From: Acidobacteria bacterium SCN 69-37
GTDB taxonomy: Bacteria; Acidobacteriota; Vicinamibacteria; Vicinamibacterales; SCN-69-37
Assembly: GCA_001724025.1 (NCBI GenBank)
Contig: MEDJ01000022.1
Coordinates: 62,001-126,000 of the forward strand
DNA: 64,000 nucleotides
Direction of reading: 5' to 3'
The notes under the pieces were generated by a model that was not told where the DNA came from, searched no databases, and saw only the letters and a list, made by a program, of their open reading frames with translations. The position numbers were made by a program, and so were the translations under genes. Shown in pieces: positions 9,475-16,599 of this stretch. Within the stretch, counting starts at the first letter, position 1; the number at the start of each line of letters is the position of its first letter.

Positions 9475-10296
9475 TCACTTCTTCGCGCGCTGTGCCGCCC
9501 GATACTCGCGCAGTTCCGCGAGGCGCACCTTCCCCAGCGCCGACAACGACTCGAGCCATCCGGCCGTGTACGGCCGCAGCCCCTCGACAACGGTCTTCAG
9601 CACGACGTAGTTCCTGTACCATTTCCGATCCGCTGGCACGACGTGCCACGGCAGTTCGGCGGATGCGCACCGCGCCATCGCGATCTCGTACGCCGTCGTG
9701 TAGTCGTCCCAGTGCTCCCGCTCCTGCCAGTCGCCCACCGCCAGCTTCCACGCCTTCTCCGGTTCCTCTTCCCGCTCGAGCAGCCGCTTCTCCTGCTCCT
9801 TCCGGCTGACGTGCAGGAAGAACTTGAAGACCACCGTGCGGTTCGCGGCAAGCAGTGCCTCGAAATGGTTGATGGCGTCGTAGCGCGCGTCGATGACGTC
9901 GCGCGGGAACAGGTCGTGCACGCGGGTCACGAGCACGTCCTCGTAGTGCGATCGATTGAACAGCACGATCTCGCCAACGGCGGGGACCTTCGGGTGAACG
10001 CGCCAGAGGAAGTCGTGGGCCCGCTCTTGCTCGGTCGGCACCTTGAACGACTCGACACGCACACCCTGGGCGTTGCACTGATCGAGCAGCTTGCGGATGG
10101 TGCCGTCCTTGCCGGCCGCATCCCGTCCCTGCAGGACAACGAGCACGCCGTGCTGCCTGGCGGCGTACAGCAGGTCGTCGAGCTCGGTGAGTTCGCGCGC
10201 CAGCGCCCGGGTGAGTTTCTCGATACGGGCGCGGCTGGTGCCGGCAGGCGGATCGGTCGAGATGCGGTCCAGGCGGACGAGGCGCGTCTTCGGCAT
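9475..10296 (-). CDS. Polyphosphate kinase 2 family protein
   Basis: 273-aa PPK2-family phosphotransferase, which uses inorganic polyphosphate to phosphorylate nucleotides (or the reverse). Walker A GRDAAGKDG (57-65), the lid region with NRSHYEDVLVTRVH, and the family block FFLHVSRKEQEKRLLER are all present. The ATG at 10294-10296 is chosen over a longer frame because PPK2 proteins begin about here. Whether it prefers AMP, ADP or GDP cannot be decided by eye. It stands alone on this strand. Confidence 0.9.
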   Translation of the reverse strand: MPKTRLVRLDRISTDPPAGTSRARIEKLTRALARELTELDDLLYAARQHGVLVVLQGRDAAGKDGTIRKLLDQCNAQGVRVESFKVPTEQERAHDFLWRVHPKVPAVGEIVLFNRSHYEDVLVTRVHDLFPRDVIDARYDAINHFEALLAANRTVVFKFFLHVSRKEQEKRLLEREEEPEKAWKLAVGDWQEREHWDDYTTAYEIAMARCASAELPWHVVPADRKWYRNYVVLKTVVEGLRPYTAGWLESLSALGKVRLAELREYRAAQRAKK

Positions 10297-10386
10297 GCCC
10301 TCCAGCCTATGCCAGACGCGGCCGGACCATGGCATTCGCCCCTGCGGCCGCCGCGCGTCGAGGGCCGCCGACGCTGGTGCGGCGGC

Positions 10387-11229
10387 TCACTGGCGGGCGG
10401 CAGCGGACAGGAAGGCCGACCCGATGCGCAGCTGCCCGTCGACGACGAACCGGCCCGTGTCGATCGGTTCCCCCACGAGCACGACTTCTGCCCCCGGAGC
10501 GCGGCCCACGGCCAGATAGACGGGCTGCGCCCGCAGGACGAAGCGATCGGCAGGCGAGATGACGCGCTCGACGGTCGAGTTGTCGGCGTACCGCACGAAC
10601 ACCCACGTGGTCTCGGGCACGCGGACGTAACCGAACTCACCATCGCCGCTGCGCACGGGCGAAGGTTCCTCGGGAGCTGACAGCCGCACGGCCACCGGCG
10701 CCGGGGACAATTGCGTGGAGACGAGATTCTGGAGCGTCGGCATGTCGGCGGGCGCGACGACCGCCGGCGCGGCGTCTTTCGCCACGGGGGCGTCCGTGAC
10801 CGGGATACCCCGCAGGACGAGCCAGCCACCGACGGCCAGCGTCACGGCAGCCGCCAGCGACGCCGCGGCGGCCAGCCGCACAGGAGAACGACGCGTAACG
10901 GCGACCGGCGTGACCGGCGCCTGCGTGTCGAGGACGGGAGGCACGAGGATTTCGTCGACGAGCGGAGACGCGAGCCCGAGCAGCGCGTCGTACTTCCGGG
11001 CCGCCACCTGGTACAGCTCGGCGCTGTAGAACGCGTCGCCATCGGCGGTCTCGAGACCGACGACCTGCCGCGGCGAGAGCAGCAGTCGCGCGGCCGCGTT
11101 CCGCACGTCGATCCCGCGCTGTGCGCGTGCGTCGGCGAACAGCCGACCGAGACGCGTACAGGCCTCGTGATTCAGCGCGGCACGCGCCGATTCGAGCCCG
11201 AGGGGGATGCGCGGTCGGTTCATGGCCAT
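10387..11229 (-). CDS. RodZ-like protein: N-terminal helix-turn-helix, one TM, DUF4115-like tail
   Basis: 280-aa protein with an N-terminal helix-turn-helix-like domain (GRLFADARAQRGIDVRNAA... ending RKYDALLGL), a linker, one membrane helix (LAAAASLAAAVTLAVGGWLVL) and an outer C-terminal beta domain of DUF4115 type (VRYADNSTVERVISPADRF...). This is the RodZ architecture, where the protein ties MreB to the envelope. The match is weaker than in classical RodZ. Two ATG starts occur two codons apart (11229 and 11223); the first is given. It is divergent from the PilZ-like gene. Confidence 0.65.
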   Translation of the reverse strand: MAMNRPRIPLGLESARAALNHEACTRLGRLFADARAQRGIDVRNAAARLLLSPRQVVGLETADGDAFYSAELYQVAARKYDALLGLASPLVDEILVPPVLDTQAPVTPVAVTRRSPVRLAAAASLAAAVTLAVGGWLVLRGIPVTDAPVAKDAAPAVVAPADMPTLQNLVSTQLSPAPVAVRLSAPEEPSPVRSGDGEFGYVRVPETTWVFVRYADNSTVERVISPADRFVLRAQPVYLAVGRAPGAEVVLVGEPIDTGRFVVDGQLRIGSAFLSAAARQ

Positions 11230-11449
11230 CCGTCGTGAGCGGTCGCCGAAAACGCGATTCTGTGTGTCGGCACGGCCGCTGTCAACTCCGCTGCCGGCGC
11301 CTGCACCATTCTGCACACATCCTGACGTCCGGCGTGGTCTCCGAGACGTAATCGTCACGTCCGGCCCCCGGCTTGAGGCCTGCGCCGCGACGCAGGGCCG
11401 TCCCTGCGCGACTCAAGGCTGGCACGGGCGTTGCCGATTCGCGGAGACG

Positions 11450-11833
11450 ATGCCAGACCTCGTTCGCCCTGTCGCCCGGACCCGTCGCATGACGACGGCC
11501 GACCGCCGCGCGCACGTGCGCGTCGATCCGCTCGGCCAGATCGAGGCCCACTCCGTGTGGCGGCTCCAGCCGCTGCACCTGCGCGAGCTGAGCGAGACAG
11601 GTTTCTCGCTCGAATCGATGGGACCGTTCGATCCCGATGCCATCCACAAGTTCCGCATCGGTCTGGACGGTTCCGGCCGGTCGGTCATCGTACAGGCTCG
11701 CGCGTGTCACACCACAGTCGTGAAGGCGGCAGGTGGCCTGGCGATTCACGTCACCGGCTTCGAGCTGGTCCACGCGGGCGACCGGGTGCGTCGCGAGATC
11801 CTGGCGTTGCTGCGATTCGTCGAGGAATTCTGA
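11450..11833 (+). CDS. PilZ-domain-like protein, 127 aa
   Basis: Small soluble protein with DRRAHVR at the start (RxxxR-like) and the sequence LRELSETGFSLES, which corresponds to the (D/N)xSxxG half of the c-di-GMP-binding PilZ motif with the Asp/Asn replaced by Glu. A beta-rich middle and the terminal HAGDRVRREILALLRFVE helix fit PilZ length and layout. The ATG at 11450 is chosen; 11489 (MTTADRRAH) is a possible shorter start. It could bind c-di-GMP weakly or not at all. Confidence 0.6.
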   Translation: MPDLVRPVARTRRMTTADRRAHVRVDPLGQIEAHSVWRLQPLHLRELSETGFSLESMGPFDPDAIHKFRIGLDGSGRSVIVQARACHTTVVKAAGGLAIHVTGFELVHAGDRVRREILALLRFVEEF

Positions 11834-11851
11834 CGACGGCCGCGGTCTGGC

Positions 11852-12517
11852 CTACGCCTCAAACACCTGCGCCATCCCTGCAATCACGGCATCCTCGACC
11901 GTCGTCATCGCCACGTCGCGGCCGAGCAGCCGGGCCATCGATGTGACGCCACGATCGGCGATGCCGCACGGCACGATCAGGCGGAAGTGATCGAGATTCG
12001 TCGAGACGTTGAGCGCGAAGCCGTGCGACGTGATCCAGCGGCTGATCCGCACGCCGATCGCGGCGACTTTTTCCTCCCGTTCCTGTTCGCCGACCCACAC
12101 GCCGCTGCGGCCCGGCACGCGCGTGCCGTCGATGCCGAACGTCGCGAGTGCGAGGATCAGCGCCTGCTCGAGATCGCGGACGTACTTGTGCACGTCGCAG
12201 CGATCCGGGCGCAGATCGAGGATGGGATAGCCAACGAGCTGGCCCGGGCCGTGATAGGTGACGTCGCCCCCGCGCCCGGTCTCGCGCACCACCACGCCCT
12301 CGCGCTGCAGGTGCGCCTCCGACGCGATGATGTGGGACGCGGCCACCTGATTGCGCGCTCCGAGCGTGATGACGGGCGGGTGCTCGACGAGCAGTAGCAG
12401 GTCGCCAACGGTGCCGGCGCGGCGGGCGTCGACAAGCGACTTCTGCAGATCGTGCGCCTCGTCGTACGCCACGCGGCCGAGCCGCCTGACCTCGAACGAT
12501 CGGCGTCGAACGGTCAC
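11852..12517 (-). CDS. lipB: Octanoyl-(acyl carrier protein):protein N-octanoyltransferase
   Basis: 221-aa LipB, which moves octanoyl from ACP to the lipoyl domains of E2/GcvH proteins. The signature RGGDVTYHGPGQ (82-93), the conserved Lys150 in EKVAAIG and the acyl-accepting Cys184 in IVPCGI are all present. The start is GTG at 12517, overlapping the stop of the E2 gene by 4 bp (GTGA); the open frame continues upstream but only reads through the E2 gene. The position directly behind an E2 gene fits: it supplies the cofactor that E2 needs. LipA is not in the window. Confidence 0.95.
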   Translation of the reverse strand: MTVRRRSFEVRRLGRVAYDEAHDLQKSLVDARRAGTVGDLLLLVEHPPVITLGARNQVAASHIIASEAHLQREGVVVRETGRGGDVTYHGPGQLVGYPILDLRPDRCDVHKYVRDLEQALILALATFGIDGTRVPGRSGVWVGEQEREEKVAAIGVRISRWITSHGFALNVSTNLDHFRLIVPCGIADRGVTSMARLLGRDVAMTTVEDAVIAGMAQVFEA

Positions 12518-13749
12518 AGCAGCGACTCGTCGAACTGTTCGAGCCGCGTCTTCAGCGCCTGAAGGAAGCGACCGCCATCGGCCCCGTCGATCAGGCGGTG
12601 GTCGTAGCCGAGCGTGGTGTACGCCATGGGTCGGATCACGATCTGATCGTCGACGACCACGGCCCGCTTGTCGATGCTGCCGATGGCGAGAATCGCCACC
12701 TGCGGCTGGTTGATGATGGGCAGGCCCCACAGCCCGCCGAAAATCCCCGGGTTGGTGATGGTGAACGTCCCGGCCTCGATCTCCTCCACCTTCAGTTGCC
12801 GGCTGCGCGCGCGTTGGGCGAGATCCGCGATCGCGACACACAGCTCCTTCAGCGACTTCCGATCCGCCTGGCGGATGACCGGCACGATCAGCCCCTGCTC
12901 CAGCGCCACGGCGATGCCGAGGTTGATGTCGTCCCTGTAGACGATCTGATCGCCATCGACCGACGCGTTGGCGTAGGGGAACTCGCGGAGCGTTGCGGAC
13001 ACGGCGTGCGCGATGAAGGCCGTATAGGTCAGGTTCGCGCCCTCGGCGTCGTAGCGCGCCTTGTGTGCGGCACGCAGCGCGGCCACACGGCTGAAATCGA
13101 TCTCGTAGGCCGAGTAGATGTGCGCCGACGTCTGCAGGCTCGTCAGCATGCGATCGGCAATCTTCCGCCGCATCACGCTCATCTTTTCCACGCGCACGTT
13201 GTCGCCCGGCTGGTACAACGGCTGCCGCCCCTGCGCAGGCGTCGGCGATGACGACGGGCCTGCGAGGTACGCGTCGACATCCTTCTTCGTCACGCGGCCG
13301 CCCGATCCCGTGCCGCGCACGCGCGTGACGTCGATCCCGTGGACCGCCGCCATCTTCTTGACCACGGGGGAGAGGAACACGCCGCGCGGGGCGGAGGGGC
13401 GCAGGATGCGGGACGCGTCGGGCGCGTCGGGGATCCCGGGTGCGGCCTGGACGGCGTCCGTCGATGGCGGCACGGCAGCCACACCCGCCGTGTGTGTAAC
13501 CTCGGTCGTCCCCGGGGCGCCCGAGATCACGGCCACGACCGTGTGCACGGGCACGGTCTCGCCCTCGCGCACACGGATTTCGGTGATGACGCCGGCGTGG
13601 GGCGACGGAATCTCCGCGTCGACCTTGTCCGTCGAGATCTCGAACAGCGGCTCGTCGTGATCGACAGGGTCGCCCACGGCCTTCATCCAGCGGACGATGG
13701 TGCCCTCGGCGATCGACTCCCCCATCTGCGGCATCAGTACGTCGGACAT
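12514..13749 (-). CDS. Dihydrolipoamide acyltransferase, E2 of a 2-oxoacid dehydrogenase complex
   Basis: 411-aa E2 core protein. The N-terminal lipoyl domain has the lipoylated Lys42 in STDKVDAEIP; a peripheral-subunit-binding domain (LSPVVKKMAAVHGIDVTRVRGTGSGGRVTKKDV, cut by family convention) follows after a Pro/Ala linker; the C-terminal catalytic domain ends with DHRLIDGADGGRF, containing the active-site HxxxDG. The ATG at 13749 starts the lipoyl domain exactly; a TTG three codons upstream is less likely. It lies between lpdA (E3) and lipB. No E1 genes are present, so pyruvate, 2-oxoglutarate or branched-chain use cannot be decided. Confidence 0.93.
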   Translation of the reverse strand: MSDVLMPQMGESIAEGTIVRWMKAVGDPVDHDEPLFEISTDKVDAEIPSPHAGVITEIRVREGETVPVHTVVAVISGAPGTTEVTHTAGVAAVPPSTDAVQAAPGIPDAPDASRILRPSAPRGVFLSPVVKKMAAVHGIDVTRVRGTGSGGRVTKKDVDAYLAGPSSSPTPAQGRQPLYQPGDNVRVEKMSVMRRKIADRMLTSLQTSAHIYSAYEIDFSRVAALRAAHKARYDAEGANLTYTAFIAHAVSATLREFPYANASVDGDQIVYRDDINLGIAVALEQGLIVPVIRQADRKSLKELCVAIADLAQRARSRQLKVEEIEAGTFTITNPGIFGGLWGLPIINQPQVAILAIGSIDKRAVVVDDQIVIRPMAYTTLGYDHRLIDGADGGRFLQALKTRLEQFDESLL

Positions 13750-13803
13750 AGAAGGCAAGGCGGCTGCGGGCTACGAGCAGCAAGGCCACGGCGACCAGCC
13801 ACC

Positions 13804-13830
13804 CGGAGCCCTGGGTCTTCAGACCCCGGG
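13804..13830. repeat. REP-like hairpin, single unit
   Basis: CGGAGCCCTGGGTCTTCAGACCCCGGG, read in segments: a CGGAGCCC lead followed by a hairpin around TCTTCAGA. It belongs to the same family as the units at 24583, 27906, 41512 and 59494 and lies in the lpdA-E2 spacer. Confidence 0.6.
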
Positions 13831-13885
13831 AAGGACCGGCGACCACACAAGACGACGCGATGCGGGCCGGTGCCTCCGACGCGTG

Positions 13886-15301
13886 TCACAGATGAATCGC
13901 TCCACCGAGCGCGGCGTGCGCCGCTTCGCCCATGGCTTCGGCCATCGTCGGGTGCGCGTGAATCGTACGGGCGAGTTCCTCGACGGTCGTTTCCAGCTGC
14001 AGGGCCGCGGCTGCCTCGGCAATCAGCTCCGTGGCGTGCCCGCCGATGATGTGTACCCCGAGCGCCTGATCGTAACGGGTTTCGCCGACGATTTTCACGA
14101 AGCCGTCGGTCTCGCCCGCCAGGCGCGCGCGGCCGAGGGCGCTGAAAGGAAACGTCCCGATCCGCACGTCGTACCCGCGGGCCCGCGCCTCCGCCTCCGT
14201 CAGTCCCACGCTGCCGATCTCCGGATCGCAGTAGGTGGCGGCCGGCACGCGGTCGTAGTCGATGGGCCGCACCTCACGTCCCGCGATGCGTTCGGCCACG
14301 ACGAGCCCTTCGGCCGACGACACGTGCGCCAGTTGCGGGTGCGGTCGATCGCCGATCGCAATCACGTCGCCGATGGCCGAGATGCCGGGCACGTTCGTGC
14401 GATAGGCGGCGTCGACGCGGATGTACCCGCGCTCGCACGCCAGGCCGACGGCATCGACGCCGAGCCCGTCGGTCACCGGGCCGCGCCCCGTGGCCACGAG
14501 CAGCGTGTCGACGACCATCGACTCCGCGCGATCGCCCTCGGCCAGATCGATCGTCACGCGGCCGCCGCGCACCTCGGCGCGCGTGACCGTCGTCGACGTG
14601 CGCACGTCGATGCCGCGCTTCCGGAACACCTTCAGCAGTTCGGCCGATACGGCCGCGTCCTCACCCGGGACGATGGCGGGCCGCGCCTCGATGAGCACCA
14701 CGCGGCTGCCGAACGCGTGAAAGATGGAGGCGAACTCCACGCCCACCGCGCCTGCGCCGATGATGGCGATCGACGCCGGCACGCGCGTCAGTCCGATGGC
14801 CTGATCGCTCGTGATGATGTGCGTGCGATCGATGGTGATGCCGGGAACGCTCTGCGCCGACGACCCGGTCGCCACGATGATCTCGCGGCCCGTGATCGTG
14901 CGCGGAGCCTGCCCGATCACGTCGACGTCCCCGCCGCCGGCCAGCCGACCCGTGCCGGCAATCCAGTCGATCTTGTGCTTGCGGAACAGGAACTCGATGC
15001 CCTTGTTCAGGCCGGTGACGATCCGGTCCTTGCGCGCGTGGACGGCGTCCATGTCGATCGATGCGGCCGACGCGGTCACGCCGCGGATGCCCCACTCGTC
15101 GGCCTGCTGCACGACCTTCAGCGCGTGCGCGTGCTCGAGCAGCGCCTTGGTCGGGATGCAGCCCCAGTTCAGGCACGTGCCCCCGAGCACCGGCTGCCGC
15201 TCGACGACCGCCGTCGACAGGCCGAGTTGCGCCGCGCGGATCGCGGCGACGTAGCCGCCCGTCCCGGACCCGATCACGATCACGTCGTAGCGGGAAGCCA
15301 T
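13886..15301 (-). CDS. lpdA: Dihydrolipoyl dehydrogenase (E3)
   Basis: 471-aa flavoprotein disulfide reductase that reoxidises the lipoyl arm of E2 using FAD and NAD+. FAD-binding GSGTGGYVAA (11-20), redox-active disulfide GTCLNWGCIP (C43 and C48), NAD-binding GAGAVGVEFAS in the middle, and the C-terminal dimer interface with the catalytic HAHPTMAE His-Glu pair. Normal family length, ATG start. The spacer to the downstream E2 gene is 136 bp and holds a REP unit, so the two may be one transcript or be attenuated there. Confidence 0.96.
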   Translation of the reverse strand: MASRYDVIVIGSGTGGYVAAIRAAQLGLSTAVVERQPVLGGTCLNWGCIPTKALLEHAHALKVVQQADEWGIRGVTASAASIDMDAVHARKDRIVTGLNKGIEFLFRKHKIDWIAGTGRLAGGGDVDVIGQAPRTITGREIIVATGSSAQSVPGITIDRTHIITSDQAIGLTRVPASIAIIGAGAVGVEFASIFHAFGSRVVLIEARPAIVPGEDAAVSAELLKVFRKRGIDVRTSTTVTRAEVRGGRVTIDLAEGDRAESMVVDTLLVATGRGPVTDGLGVDAVGLACERGYIRVDAAYRTNVPGISAIGDVIAIGDRPHPQLAHVSSAEGLVVAERIAGREVRPIDYDRVPAATYCDPEIGSVGLTEAEARARGYDVRIGTFPFSALGRARLAGETDGFVKIVGETRYDQALGVHIIGGHATELIAEAAAALQLETTVEELARTIHAHPTMAEAMGEAAHAALGGAIHL

Positions 15302-15415
15302 CGTCCGAAGGGGAAAAACGTTGGGAATGCGGAAAACGCGACGGCGCTCGTCGACGGGAGAGGCCGTCGTACGAGCGCCACGACCGTTGCCACCGGCCCC
15401 GGCCGGAGCCAGGGG

Positions 15416-15715
15416 CTACTTGCGGGGCAGGACGGCGTCTTTCAACTGCTTGGCGATACGCGCCTTCACGACCGTCTTGGCGGGGATCTTGATCGTATCC
15501 CCCGTGGCCGGGTTGCGCCCTTCGCGCGCCTTCCGCTTCTGCACGACGAGCTTGCACATTCCCGGGAGCACGAACTCCCCGGACCGCTTGAGCTCCTTTT
15601 CGGCCAGCGTGTTCAGCTCGTCGAACAGATCGCGGACCTGCGTGCGCTTCAGGTCGAACTTGTCCGCGAAGTGCGCGAACAATTCCATCTTGCCCATGCG
15701 CCGGGCGTCTGCCAT
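15416..15715 (-). CDS. HU-family DNA-binding protein
   Basis: 99-aa HU/IHF-type nucleoid protein. The start MADARRMGKMELFAHFADK and the arm region FVLPGMCKLVVQKRKAREGRNPATGDTIKIPAK follow the family, including the RNPATGDTIKIPA block with the intercalating Pro. It ends in a basic tail. The ATG at 15713-15715 matches family length; 41 more in-frame codons upstream are non-coding leader. An unusually good promoter lies about 95 bp upstream. Its gene precedes lpdA by 114 bp. Confidence 0.93.
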   Translation of the reverse strand: MADARRMGKMELFAHFADKFDLKRTQVRDLFDELNTLAEKELKRSGEFVLPGMCKLVVQKRKAREGRNPATGDTIKIPAKTVVKARIAKQLKDAVLPRK

Positions 15716-15809
15716 GCGTCTTCTCCCTGCCTGGGCGCGCGTGTCATCAGCTGTCGTCATGACCGCGCGCGCAAAACGGTCAAACGGCCATCGCTCGAAA
15801 TCGGGCCTA

Positions 15810-15838
15810 ATCGTAGTCCCGGCCCCGGAATGTGTCAA
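15810..15838 (-). promoter_or_regulatory. Near-consensus sigma-70 promoter for the HU gene
   Basis: On the minus strand TTGACA (15833-15838) and TACGAT (15810-15815) are separated by exactly 17 bp. The -35 is perfect. The predicted transcript would have a leader of roughly 90 nt before the HU ATG. This is the strongest promoter I can read in the window, as expected for an abundant nucleoid protein. Confidence 0.7.
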
Positions 15839-15881
15839 TGAAATGAGCCACTGTCAGCGCCACACTTCACCCTGCGCCACG

Positions 15882-15887
15882 TAGAAT
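15882..15887 (+). promoter_or_regulatory. Possible -10 box for a leaderless queF transcript
   Basis: TAGAAT ends 7 bp before the second in-frame ATG of queF (15895) and overlaps the first (15886). No Shine-Dalgarno sequence precedes either ATG, which fits leaderless initiation at 15895. No good -35 is visible. Confidence 0.35.
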
Positions 15888-16239
15888 GTCAAGCATGTCA
15901 TCGGTGCTCGAGACGTTCCCCAACCCGCGGCCGGAACGCGATTACGAAATCCAGATCCGCTGCCCGGAGTTCACCTCGGTCTGCCCCAAGACGGGCCAGC
16001 CCGATTTCGGCGAGATTGCCATCACCTACACACCCGACCAGCACTGCATCGAGCTGAAGTCGCTCAAGTACTACCTCCAGGGGTACCGCAACCAGGGGAT
16101 CTTCTACGAAGCGGTCACCAACCGCATCCTCGACGACCTGGTCGCCTGCTGCCAGCCCCGCCGGATGCGGCTGACCGGCGCCTTCTCCGCCCGCGGCGGC
16201 ATCACGACGACGGTCGTGGCGGAGTACGCCAGGAAATAA
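15886..16239 (+). CDS. queF: NADPH-dependent 7-cyano-7-deazaguanine reductase
   Basis: 117-aa QueF of the short unimodular type, reducing preQ0 to preQ1 in queuosine synthesis. The nitrile-attacking Cys33 in [12 protein letters not shown], Asp40 and the family motif ELKSLKYYL (E-x-K-S/A-x-K) are present, as is the [13 protein letters not shown] block. Start 15886 is given; ATG 15895 ([11 protein letters not shown]) is equally good and may be the true start given the TAGAAT box. It is divergent from HU and followed immediately by the 58-bp repeat array. No other queuosine gene and no preQ1 riboswitch is seen here. Confidence 0.95.
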   Translation: MSSMSSVLETFPNPRPERDYEIQIRCPEFTSVCPKTGQPDFGEIAITYTPDQHCIELKSLKYYLQGYRNQGIFYEAVTNRILDDLVACCQPRRMRLTGAFSARGGITTTVVAEYARK

Positions 16240-16498
16240 CAGGTACGACGGGCGACTGGTGGGGCCGGCGACTTCCTCGGGCCCTCCTGATTTCAGGCGC
16301 GACAGGGGCGACGAGCCACTGGTGGGCCCACGCTGCCTGGGGCCGGTTATTCAGGTACGACAGGGACGACGGGCGACCGGTAGGCCCGCATCGCCTGGGG
16401 CCGGTTGTTCAGGTACGACGGGTACGACAGGCGAGCGGTGGGGCCGCACTGCCTGGGCCCGGGGTTTCAAGTACGACAGGTACGACGGCAACCTGGCA
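16240..16498. repeat. Imperfect 58-bp tandem repeat, about 4.5 copies
   Basis: Units begin with CAGG(T/C)(A/G)CGAC at 16240, 16294, 16352 and 16410 and CAAGTACGAC at 16468. Copies 2, 3 and 4 are each exactly 58 bp; copy 1 is 54 bp and more diverged; copy 5 is partial. Each unit carries a GTACGAC-rich start, a GGCGA(C/G)CGGT middle and a CTGGGGCCGGTT end. The spacing has no unique spacers, so it is not a CRISPR. It fills most of the 360-bp gap between queF and the helicase gene. A related single copy lies at 43417. Confidence 0.85.
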
Positions 16499-16536
16499 CC
16501 GCCCTTGCCCCTGATCCGTCCTGCTGCGCGAATTTC

Positions 16537-16572
16537 GGCCGGATTCCGGCCTGACGTTGCAATTTCTGCAAC
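16537..16572. promoter_or_regulatory. Two adjacent palindromes upstream of the helicase-methylase operon
   Basis: A perfect 7-bp inverted repeat GGCCGGA-T-TCCGGCC (16537-16551) is followed by a perfect 6-bp one GTTGCA-ATTTC-TGCAAC (16556-16572), ending 27 bp before the helicase ATG. The second half-site TGCAAC reappears at the start codon itself (ATGCAACG). A weak promoter-like pair (TTGCCC, 17 bp, GCGAAT) lies just upstream. These are candidate operators for a regulator not found in the window. Confidence 0.45.
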
Positions 16573-16599
16573 GGGTCGCGCTGTGAAGGATGGCAGGAA

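Noticed and set aside
12518-13846. An N-terminal extension of lipB
   Set aside because: The open frame simply reads through the E2 gene in another frame; the GTG at 12517 gives a complete LipB.
15839-15885. preQ1 riboswitch before queF
   Set aside because: The leader before the ATG is too short on the proposed transcript and lacks an A-rich tail or the aptamer stem.
16240-16498. CRISPR array
   Set aside because: Units are contiguous 58-bp imperfect repeats with no unique spacers, and no cas genes are near.
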